From assembly GCA_013397795.1 (NCBI GenBank), contig VZTJ01005907.1, positions 910,956 to 974,955 on the forward strand: a stretch of DNA of 64,000 nt, given 5' to 3'. Numbering within the stretch: position 1 is the first letter of the stretch; every line of letters begins with the position of its first letter. The notes under the pieces were generated by a model that saw nothing but the letters and a program-made list of their open reading frames with translations, did not search any database and was not told the DNA's origin. Source of the stretch: Orthonyx spaldingii. Taxonomy: Eukaryota > Chordata > Aves > Passeriformes > Orthonychidae. The position numbers and the translations under genes are program-made. This document shows positions 12,534 through 23,500 of this stretch, one piece after another.

Positions 12534-15500
12534 TCTTACCATAGTTTAGCATGCCATGAGTATGAGGGGGGATATGAGCTCTTCAGAGGATAAAATATCA
12601 CTTTCAAGAATATTTTTTGAGATTTGACTTTGTTCGAATTAGCAATGCAATCTGAAATTTTGAAATCCTTAAAAAACCCCAAAACATCTGCAAGAAAAAT
12701 AAAGGTGATTGAAATGTTTAATGATGGCACCTTTTTATTTATGTTACACTGTATTCTAACCCTATGCTAACTTAAATTGAAACCATAGTGATTTAGAAAT
12801 TAAAACGTTTTGCTCTGAAAAAATAAAAATGAGATGCTTTGAGGCTGTCAGAACCTTTGTGTACCTTTCTTAAAACATTTTCATGGAATTGACATGATTT
12901 CAAAAGGTATTCTTCTCAGAGGATCTGATTTTTCAGAGACAATGTTTCCACTGATGTATTTTCTTTGACTACTTTTAAAGTTCCTGTACTAGAGTTATTA
13001 AGAAAAAGCACATATAGTGATTGTGACACTTTCGAGTGATTAGTGCAAATTTATATTGAAACATTGTCTCTCATTCTCAGCAATGAGCTGTCGTTTGGTC
13101 CTGTTGCTACTATTTTGCTTTTGCCATTTTGCTATTTTGCTACTCTTTTGCTTTTGTGAAAACTCCCATCTCGGCTACACCCATGAAAAAAGGAAGGAAA
13201 TGTTAATAAAGGATCACAAGCTGCAACAGCATAACAGAATAAGATGCGACTTGTGCAGGAGCTTTCCAGGTAGGGGAGCACACTAGGTTGCTCCCTGGAA
13301 TGAACAAGTGATGTTTCCCCTGTTTACAACATTCATCCCCATTCTGAGAAGGGAACCACTACAGGTACAGTAAAGAGCCAGTATGCTTTAGCAGATGACT
13401 GCCACAGATAACCTAAAATGTGTCATCCTGTCATTCCGATTTCATATAGTGCATGCCCTTGCTTAGAGATATCACCATGTTCTTGAAAGACATGAGGAAG
13501 GCAAGCATGCAGCCACGACCCTTTAAATTGAGAGGAAATTAGAGTGGAAACTGACATTCAGAAGGAATTAGATCTGCGACTATCGAATTGCCTATCCTTT
13601 TTTGGCACATTAGAAATATGTAATTTGTTTCCTCTGTATTAGCTGAGGTACAGACACATTCTCGGCATTACCCAATCTTGGGTAGAAAAGCAAAACTGTA
13701 AAGTGGTGTTCTCAGCACTTATGAAAACAGTAAATCATTCTGACTATAAACCAGGCTTGTGTTATGTTCACTCAGGTGTAACCTTCTGCTTAGGGACATC
13801 TCTGCCCAAGGATGAGAGATTGATTGGTCTGAAAGACAATATGGTGCAAACAGGACATTCAGATGGCATCGCCCTTTTCACTCACTTTCCTAAAGACTTA
13901 ACATTCCTTGTAAGTCTAGAAGTTTTTGCAGAGAACCATAAATCATGGCTCCAATCTTCCACAAACAGGGATGCCTAAAAAAATTTAATCCTCTGATGGA
14001 CTTTATGGGACTAATTTGAGTGTTTTTCATACATCGCTTTGGCTTTGACTGGGACTTGATATTTTTAGGGGTGTTTCCTCAAATATTTTCTATTTCCATG
14101 AAGTAATTTCACCCAACATGGGAAGATGTCCAGCTCTGTAGTGAGATGCATGGCTGTAGTGATGCAGAACAACCCAGTGACAAAGCGAGGCACTGCAGTT
14201 TATCTGGCAGCTGAGTGGGAGAATTGGGACAGAGAACTGCTGGAGCGTACTCACAACACAGAGTGGCAGCATAGTTGATGAAAACAACTATATTGGGTAA
14301 ATGTCAAGGTTAAATTCAGAGACATATTGATAATGGACATGGACAGATCTATCTTTTCAAAATATGTCATTACATGACTAACATCACTTGTTCCCTAGTT
14401 CCATAAACCAAACAGGTCTTGTGCTGCTTGTAGTAAGGCCCAGCTCCATTCCTTTCTCTTCTATTTTCCCTGTTGCTGGTAACTCAGATGAAGGATTTTG
14501 TGATTCTACTTCATGGTCCCATTCCGTGTTCTCACTTGCAAAGTCTGTATACCCCAGAAATTGCTTCCAAGAGATGTTTAGTTGCACAATCATTATGGAG
14601 TTTCACTAGACTTGTGTCCTCATAGGCTTCCCATCATTTATTAGATGCCTTCTCCTCTACACACTTTCCTCCATTACTGACCTGAATTATTCGGAACAGG
14701 CCTTATTTCTAAGGGTAATCTAGTTACATTTCTTCCTCTCAATGACTGCTCAGCCTCATGCATATAGAATTCTTAAAGAAATCCTACAAAGCAAAATTTT
14801 ATTTTCTAAAATGAAAAAATGGGCTGTTTAATACTCATATGTGATACAAAAGTAACCATTCAGCGCATAACCCAGAACTAGTCAGAAACTGTCCCTTTTG
14901 TGAAAAATTAGATGGAACTATTTTTCATTTCCTCTCAACTTTATAGCAAACAATGAGGAATATAAATACATTTTAAATACCACTAAGATGATATGACTTT
15001 CTTTGTAACATTTCATACTGGTTTATTTTATAACCTTATGTAAGAAGTTAGGGGAAAATGGCTAGACTGTCTTTTATAAAGATATTTAGAATAATATTTG
15101 TTATAGGTAATTATTTTAACACTCTTTGTATTTGTACTCCTGAAAAATGGAAGCATAGTACACAGAACAGATTGTTAATCTATATGAAAGAAGGATATGA
15201 TTCCTGATAAGGTATCCACTGGTCTGATACGGCTGAACTGAAAATCTCCTCTGAGCCAGTCAGTTGACACCAAGCAGAGGCTCTAACATATTCTTTGGGA
15301 GCTGCTGAAAGCCAGAGAAGTTTAAGACAATAAACAAATTTCCAAGAACTTTCGGAGTGTATATTCTCCATACAGCTGCACTCTCCTTATCCCACTGCTG
15401 TGGTTGCTGGCTGGAAAATTACATCTGCAAAGGGTGAAAACCAAACAAAGTAAGTAATTATGCTGCAGATAAAACCGACAGTCCTACACCCCCTGGGTGA

Positions 15501-16969
15501 TTCCATAGAGCCGTGTCACTGTGGGGCCCTTGGTAGGTTCTATGAGGTCCCAGTCCTGCAGCTGCGTGATTTCCTGGCTGTACAACCAGCCAGACTGGTG
15601 AGGAGAGAGATGAGGTGAGTGTTTCAGTTTGCCAATTCTGTATCTTCATTTTCTCTAAATATTTAGTGCAGACTAATTGCCTCCCCATTGTCTGAGCAAG
15701 ATGGAGGACTGGGTGAGAATCATTTGGCTGAGATTGTGCAAGTTCAAAATGCTGATTACAGGATTTGGGAAGCAACACTAGCAATTAAGCAAGCAGCAGA
15801 GTGGAGGAAATATACTTCCCATCGATTGTGCAGATGGCAGTCTGGGGTGCTGTTGCCCAGGAATGCAAGTGTTGGGTACTCCTAAATGAATGCATTGGCA
15901 AGTACAGCACAAAGGAAGTGGATGTCACCTGGGCTACTGAGTATCTGCATGATTTCAAGCCCCTCATGGGTACCTGGAAACCTCTAAAGCAGTTTTCCTG
16001 GATGTGGTGCCATAACCCCAGCTGCTCATGCAGGACATATCTGCTCATTAGGAAAAGTTGTTGTCTGGGAGACCTGTGTGCTGAGTCCTGCACTGTCTGC
16101 CAGTTGACTGACTTCTCCGTAAATCCAGCTTTCTTTCATAGCTGGCATTTTCCAAGGGCTGAGGAAATACCTTCTGGGGCAGCTTCTGTCTGTTCATGGG
16201 TTTGATGCTCTCTGGATGAGTTGTGAAGAGATTGCACCAGAGCAGCCTTGGATGTCCTGCTCACATCCTCTGTGGTCTGAAGGCATGAAAGCTTGATTGA
16301 CTAAGCTGAAAAACTTGCAAAGTAATAACTTTTGTATTTTGTCCTGGTTTGAAAACGTGTTTTATTGAATATTCAGATAAGCTTTGTGCAATGTGGGATT
16401 TGCATTTATTTTCTCTCCAAAGCATGTCAGATCAAATAGAAACACAAACTACACAACACAGAGGTCTCCTCATGGCTTGCACTGCTATGTGCTGTTTTTG
16501 TTGTAATTGGATAGGGCTTATAGGATAAATCTGGAAAAATTGTAAACTAAAAAAGGCAACTGTTTCTGTCTGAGTGTAAGCGTATTTCACACCGTTTGAA
16601 AATGTGAAGTTGGAAACAGCTTGCCAGGGTGACAGCCTAGTGCCACTGAATAGTGGGACTTTTGCCACTGACACTAGTGGGAGCATGATTTCACTCATTT
16701 TTCACGCAGTACCTGCTCTTTCTAGATCTTGTCCTCTGGTAATTTAGCCTAGCAAACGGGTACTCAAGCCTGTTCAAATCACACACGTTGGTGTTCTTAA
16801 ATCTGTTCCCACTACTGAATTTCAGACCCAAAGACAATGAACTCAGCGCAGAACAAAATCCCTTCGCAACCCGTTGATTATTTTCACGCTTACCGGCACG
16901 GTCAGGGGCTAACACCAGAGGATGCTACCGGAGTTTCCTTTGTACGCGCAGGGCGATGGTGGGGGATCA
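12534..16969. other. Intergenic DNA between the CR1 copy and the RHOQ promoter
   Basis: AT-rich DNA with no gene I can support. The 15.2-16.2 kb part is unusual because several frames on both strands stay open with protein-like composition; it is listed separately. The rest shows no recognised repeat or RNA gene. Confidence 0.5.
15460..15618 (+). other. Small open reading frame (52 codons), unrecognised
   Basis: An ATG with A at -3 opens a 52-codon frame that ends at TGA 15616-15618. Residues are well mixed and not low-complexity, including PCHCGALGRFYEVPVLQLRD in the middle. A consensus-like splice donor (GTGAGT at 15615-15620) overlaps the stop, so this could instead be an internal exon. 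The opposite strand is also open, with a good acceptor-like tract (rc of about 15584-15605) leading into a frame that ends in TAG. I recognise neither product. It may be chance, a decayed exon or a lineage-specific gene. Confidence 0.15.
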
Positions 16970-17113
16970 CCACAGAATCAGCGCGGCCCCGCCGCTCGCG
17001 CGGGGCAGGGGGTGCCCGCAGCGCCCAAGTAACTTGCGGGGCGGGGAAGCGCCGGGTGTTCCGTGCATGCGTGTGCGGGCAGCGGGGCCGGGGCGAGGGC
17101 CGCTCCCGCACAG

Positions 17114-17326
17114 NNNNNNNNNNNNNNNNNNNNNNNNNNNNNNNNNNNNNNNNNNNNNNNNNNNNNNNNNNNNNNNNNNNNNNNNNNNNNNNNNNNNNNN
17201 NNNNNNNNNNNNNNNNNNNNNNNNNNNNNNNNNNNNNNNNNNNNNNNNNNNNNNNNNNNNNNNNNNNNNNNNNNNNNNNNNNNNNNNNNNNNNNNNNNNN
17301 NNNNNNNNNNNNNNNNNNNNNNNNNN
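17114..17326. other. Assembly gap (213 N)
   Basis: A run of 213 undetermined bases lies inside the GC-rich RHOQ promoter, ending 39 bp upstream of the start codon. It hides most of the 5' UTR and probably the core promoter. Reading frames drawn across it have no meaning. Confidence 1.
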
Positions 17327-17365
17327 CGGGGCGCGCCCGCGGGGCCATGAGGGCGGGCTCCGGCC

Positions 17366-17507
17366 ATGGCCCATGGCAGCGCGGCGGTCATGCTGAAGTG
17401 CGTGGTGGTGGGGGACGGCGCCGTGGGCAAGACGTGCCTGCTGATGAGCTACGCCAACGACGCCTTCCCCGAGGAGTACGTGCCCACCGTCTTCGACCAC
17501 TACGCAG
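17366..17507 (+). CDS. RHOQ: RHOQ coding exon 1
   Basis: Encodes residues 1-47 and the first base of codon 48. It holds the P-loop and switch I. The ATG is in strong context (GCCATGG) and the donor is GTGAGC. Confidence 0.97.
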
Positions 17508-20500
17508 GTGAGCGGGCGGGGGGCTCCGCTACCGCCGGGGGCGGCAGCCGCGCTCTCCCCTCCCTCCGCCCTCCATCCCCCGGCCTTGCCTTGCCCTGCC
17601 GGGGGGGCCGGCAGAGGGGTCGGCTGGGTGTGCCCCCCCTCACTCGCTGTGTTTCTCCCCCCTCGCAGTCAGCGTTACCGTCGGGGGCAAGCAGTACCTG
17701 CTGGGGCTGTACGACACCGCCGGCCAGGTGAGTGCCAGCCGAGCGCTGCCCGCGGACCCCGGCCCCAACCCCCCGCCCGCGGCGATCCCGGCGCCGAAGT
17801 TATTCGCGGGGCTGTGGTCCGGGCCGGGCGCTTCAGAGGCGGGCAGGCGGGGGTGGGGGGCGATTGATAAAATCCATCTTTAAAAGAAAGCCATCGATCC
17901 AGCCTCGATTCCCGAGGGCGGGCAGCCGGAGACGGGCTTTATTTTTAGCGGTACTGGGGCCGAGGCGCCGCGGCATCTCCCGGCGCTGGGGCGGGGGTAT
18001 GCCCGACGCCTGCAGGGCAGTGCTCCGGGCCGGGCATCGCCCCCGGCCAGCCCCCCGCTCCCCGGGATGCCGACCCTCCTGCCGGCCTTCAGGTGGGGAA
18101 ATGTGCCCCGTTCAGCACAGAGGGCACACGCTGCCTCAGCCTCCTCGGGTCGGATGGAGAGCCAGGCTGCCGCAGCTTGCCTTGGTTGTGGTTTACAGCA
18201 CTCAAGGAGCTACAAAGAGTTGTTCAAACTAAAGGTGAAAAATAATAACATGTAATTCTCAGACGCTGCCTTTGAGATAACCCGGGTTTCTTTTGCTGTC
18301 CCAGACAACTCAAGTGATTCATTTGGTTAAGATTATTACAGCCAGTTGTGAAAGATGCTGTGATGTCAGCATGGCTCTTAAGTAACTTTAATGCTGGATA
18401 AAATGCTGGATGTCTGGGGGTCACTGATCTAGTGGTTTCTCAAGGTTTCCATGACTGAAGCAATCTCTTCCTTAGCTTAACTTGTATGGCACCAGCCAGA
18501 GGCCGAGCACGGTCTCCGGGGTTAGAGTAGTCCCAGCTTTCTGGGGATCCTTATTTGAAACAGTTTGTGAAGGGCCTGACCCCAGGAGGTGCAGAGCATA
18601 TACGGAAATGCAGCATGGACTTCTGTAAAGTTGTGTATTCCTTATATTAAAACTTCTTCTTGCAGTATGAGCATGTGCTTTGGTCTCACATGACCTCGAC
18701 ATGCTTCCTTGTTGTAAAGAGCAACTAGTAAGATAATCTCACGGAACTCGCATAGACTGAAGCCATAATTTTTAACCATGTTATTCCTATACTTAATTGA
18801 ATAACTGCTGCCTGAATTAGTGTACCTTTTTAGATCTGCATATAGCCATGAGTTAGGAAATCAGCATTTAACCAGTCTTTTATATCTTTATTAGGCCCGA
18901 AATCAGTAAAAAAATTAATTCCGTGAGAATTGTAGGAAACAGCGCCATTTCCAGAAAGCTGATACCCTGAAGGGTGAAACTCTTCCCACAAAGACTGACT
19001 TCATGGTTGTCATCTCACTGACGTAAACACAAACTAGTCAAATTTAGGCCAGCTAAGTGCATTTCTTATTACTATCATAGTGCTGGTTTTCAATAGTGAT
19101 TGGTTCAGAACACGGTTTTAAATGTTGCTTAAGTAGGTTGCAAAGTGAGGATCTGGTGCTCAGACAAAGCATTTGGTTAGCGTGCAACTATTTTTTTTTT
19201 TTTTATAATGAGCATTGGAAAGTATGAAAGCAACCTTAGCACTTCTGTACATATGCATAGTTTATTTGGAGACGCTGTCTCAAACTGCTTGTGCTGGGCT
19301 TGTTGCTATTAATGTATGTGTTAGCTCTGTATAACCTTAACTAAGGTGGTTTTGTGGTATCCCACTCTGCCTGAATGTGCTGAGTGCAAACCCAGGTGAC
19401 TTTTGGCCTCCTCAAAAGTTAGTAGGATAAACTGGCCAGTTTACAGCAAGCAGCAAATGAAGGTGTTCCTGTTGTACTAGGAAAAACTTTTCAGTGTGAA
19501 GCTGTATATAGAATAAGTTGAGGTAAGTTTTTTTTCCCAATTTCTGAAAAGGTGAAACCTTCATTTTGGTTGGCAGGGCAGTTTTTCAGGCACCAGGGCA
19601 GTTTTTCAGGCACCTAGGTATAGATCTTGCTGGCCTGATTCAGGGGACTCTCTGTTCACATAGGGTGTTTTAATGAGGCTACCTTTACAGATATATCTGG
19701 TCTTGACAAAACTCCCCTCCAGTGCAACTACAGAAGGGAATCTGTATCAAGATGCCAGTCCAGCAACTTCATTCAGCTAAAAGCTGCTTTGTCAGAGCAG
19801 CTGACAAGCCTGTCTTCCCAAAGCTATGCAACAATAGCAAGCTTACATTAACGCTTAAATATATATAGTAAAGAGCAGAAAAGACATGAGCTGATGATGT
19901 GTTCTCTGTGTTGAGGAAACAGGATGCTGTACCTGGTACACGCCTGCTGCTTCCACAGACTTCCGTATGGATCGGATTCATTGCTGCCTAAAGTTGGGAT
20001 TTCTATGCCAGCATACATCAATGCTTCTGTCTCTAATTCTGTCACCCTCCAATAATTTTACTATAAAATACTGGCCTGATTAGTATCATTTTCTAAAACT
20101 TGGCTCTGCGTGATCACTGTGGTATCTAAGCAGTTTACAGTCATCATCATGTTTATATTTCCAGCTCTGGGCAAAGTAAATGAGTACAATTTATTCAGAT
20201 CTCAATTCAGGGGGAAGAGGAGTGAAGGGGGTTAATGAAAGTTCAGATAATGACTTACTCCAAATCCATGCAGAAAGCCCATAGAAGAAGAAAGATTAAA
20301 GACCTTTTGACTGATAGCTGGTGCACAGCAGGCTCATCACCCTGAAATACTGACTTATCTGTGTGTGGGTCTCTTTAACTTGCGTGGTTATGTATTTAGC
20401 AACTTGTGACAGACTTTGTTTTGGCAGAGGAGTTGCAAGCTTTTGAGTTCATCCAGTACTCATTTCTAGCCCGCTTCTTCACAACACACACAGGATCACA

Positions 20501-23500
20501 TGTAGTAACTATAACGATGACATAAGGCCTCATATCTTCATGAGTTTAAAGTAGGTTGAAAATAAATCTATTAAAATCCCATTTTTTTTCCCCTGGTAAT
20601 ATATATAGCAAGGAAAAATGCCACTAGTGGTTCACAAAGTTCAGTTTATACCCAGGCCTTTGGGTGTGTGTGAGTTCAAGAAGGGTTTTCTCTGGCTGAA
20701 AATACTGAGGCCCTAGTTCAGCAGGAAATAGCCAGTACAGCTGTTGGGCAGTGAAGGCTCTGAGAACCCATTTGGGTTTGCAGCTGTGGAGGCAGCTTCC
20801 CGTGTCAGGGAGGTGGGTGGGAATTTGGTGCCATTCCTCCAGCAATTCTTCCCAGAGGTGGAGCCAGCAGCTCCTTTTACCCTTGCTGCTTGCACTGGGT
20901 AGGCTTAGAGTGGGTCTTGGTTTCTCTGGAAAATGAGGACTGTGGAACTTAGCTGCACTGAAGACTTGCATCAATGCACTGAAGTTTAAACATGAGGTGC
21001 TTGTGATACTGATGCTTGGATGCCGCTGGCTTTGCAGCAGCCTTCTCTGGGAGACTGTGTGTCAATACTTCTCTTCATTGAACAGGAGTCCCTAGCAAAA
21101 TCAGCTTGGAAAAAGAACCATGGCTTCATCAGGGATCTGTTAAGATCACCATGTTGAAGTGTTTTTGAACTGCTGGCAAGCTATTGTCATTTTGATCTTC
21201 TGTAATATTAGAAGTAATACTGCCAGCTCTCAAGATGTTAACACTTTCGGAGAAATGTCTGCAAGCACTAACAAAAAGGTGTGCCACATGTCCCCTTGCC
21301 ATGTCCCGTGTGGTCAGGATAAGTGGGAGGACACACAGGAGTTGCCTTTTGGGGATTTTGCTCTATACTGAAGGCTGTTGTTTAAAATGGCGATTGGAGT
21401 CCATCCTCCTGCCAGTTCCTTTTACTGTAGGACTTTCATTCCTGGTGTCCCTTTCTTCCAGTGTGTGCTGACCACATACAGGGGGAAGTCTTGCTCTGCT
21501 CCTGTGTCTTTGCAGGATACCAAGGATAGTTGGGACCTAGAGGAAGGACGGGGGAGCTGCAGTACAGAGCCTGTACTACTTGTGTTGGTCTGGGAAGAGA
21601 GATGCTGAGGCAAGGCAGGGCTGTTTGGTGTAGGTTTGGCACCAAACCAGCATCTGGGCAGTGCAGAGTGGGGTATGGTGAATCTTACTATGCAGTGCCT
21701 CATAAAAACATTTATATCCCTCAGCATCACTTACTGTTGATACTAGTGGGGCCTGGTTGGACAAAGCTGAGGAAAACTGTGTTCCTGGGCTTTCTGCTTT
21801 TATATTTCTGCCTTAAAGGCCCTAATGCCTGGTCTGATGCAATGAAGCTCTTGGTGCCTTCTCACCTGTCACCAGAACAGTACCACAAAACATGCTAAGC
21901 ACAAGCGCAGAACAAGCCACTTCTTGGCACGTCTCAGCTCAGATACTGATGGTCACACTGGTTGCAGCCACAGCCATCTTAATTCAGATACACTGATTTT
22001 TTGGTTGTAACAGAAGCCCTGATGCTAAAGCAATTTTATGTTAAAGTTGGCCAGGCTGCTGAAGTGCTAAAGCTAACTCAGATATTAGGGAACTGAGTGT
22101 CTGCATTAAGGAGAGGTGTAAAAACAAATAGTTATAAATGTGAAGGTGCCTGTGTGTGAGGTGTGGTTATTAAAATGGATGGTCCCCTAACCTGCGGTGG
22201 TTGCTATAAATAAGTAGCAGTAATCTTTATACTCCTTGCTGGCTGTTTGTCTTGGCTTTGGTAGGTAGCCCTGGTCTAGCCCCGGGTACCACTCCACTAA
22301 CTTACTGAGAAAAGAGGCAGCTGCTGGTCTGTTGTGAAATAGAAACATCCCTCCTCAAAGCACGTTGCTCCTTCTGAGTTGCCCCTGCCAGGCAGCCGTA
22401 GCTCCAAATGTCAGCTTGGAGAGAAGCAGTCTCACACAATACAAAGCCTGCCACCCTTTACTGCAGAGGTGTAAACACTGAGACCTCCAACATGATTTTA
22501 GCAGATCGAAACATCAAATGTTAGCAACTGACATCCTGTCCCCTTTCTGCCCCCCTCCCCCCGTGCCTCCCTCCTCCCACATGCATTTTCCCTCCCTTTA
22601 CATGTCCCAGCCGAGCTGGCAGCTGGCACTGGGAGGCTGTGAGCTCGTGAGCTCACTCCCAGCCCAGCGTGCTGGCCTATGAATAGCTCAGCCTCCGCTG
22701 AAGCTGCTCTGTGCCTCAGGATGTTGCCAGCCACGTAGATTTAACAACTGAATGTATGCAGATAAAATAAAAACATGCCTAGATTCTCCCTTTGGAATTT
22801 AAGCTTTTCAGCATAACAGGAGGTGAAGTGCCTGTGCTAACAGTCCCTATGTTTAGAGTTCTCTAGATAAGGGTTTAAGCAACGACAGGCTCTCTCTTTA
22901 AAAGGAAAAGGACTTATAACTTCAGATTTCCTATTAAAAATGGCCTTGCAACAATAATACTCTCAGTGCAAAGCCTGCATCTAACCGCCTCCTTGTGAGC
23001 TGTGAGTCATGCTCTGAAAGCACGGGAGCTTTCCTAGAAGGATAGGTAAGTACTGTTATCACCAGATGGGGAGCTGCAGAATGGGAGATGGTGTTCTGAG
23101 CTCCCAGAAGCATCCACTAGATAGATGTTGGAAACTCAAGACAGTTAACGTTTCATTTTCGGAGTGCCAAAAGCCCCACCGTACTTCTGCAGAGTGATAC
23201 TGAGTTATGTTAAAATCAAATCTAAGGGATGCATTTGAAAATGTAGATCCAGAATGTCTTTGCCACATTAACAGCAAGTTAATGGCAGACCAAAATAAAG
23301 AATACAAAGCAAACCAAATTTGACAGGTTCTCTGAAACTTCAACTTTTGATGTGTTAAAAGCACATTTTTATGAAGACTACTGACCTAGGACAGACCCTT
23401 GCTAAACATTGATTACATGGCCAAGTAAAGTGTCCTTTTTTCTGAGTTAAGAGTCAGTAGATATCCTTTAGTTTGTGACAGAGTTCTGTCTGGATTTTAC

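Larger units (their letters stand above)
16970..18095 (+). promoter_or_regulatory. RHOQ: CpG island covering RHOQ promoter, exons 1-2 and start of intron 2
   Basis: Base composition changes abruptly from AT-rich to very GC- and CpG-rich near 16970 and falls back near 18095. The island contains RHOQ exons 1 and 2 and the 161-bp intron 1. No TATA box is visible, as is usual for CpG-island promoters. The part most likely to hold the transcription start is missing in the gap at 17114-17326. Confidence 0.85.

Noticed and set aside
16837..17511. Long frames on both strands across the RHOQ promoter
   Set aside because: They cross the 213-base N gap, so their continuity is not real. Elsewhere they are GC-rich readings of the CpG island in wrong frames.
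19191..19205. T run, considered as the poly(A) tail of a processed pseudogene on the - strand
   Set aside because: No coding remnant or target-site duplication is visible beside it, and processed pseudogenes are rare in birds.
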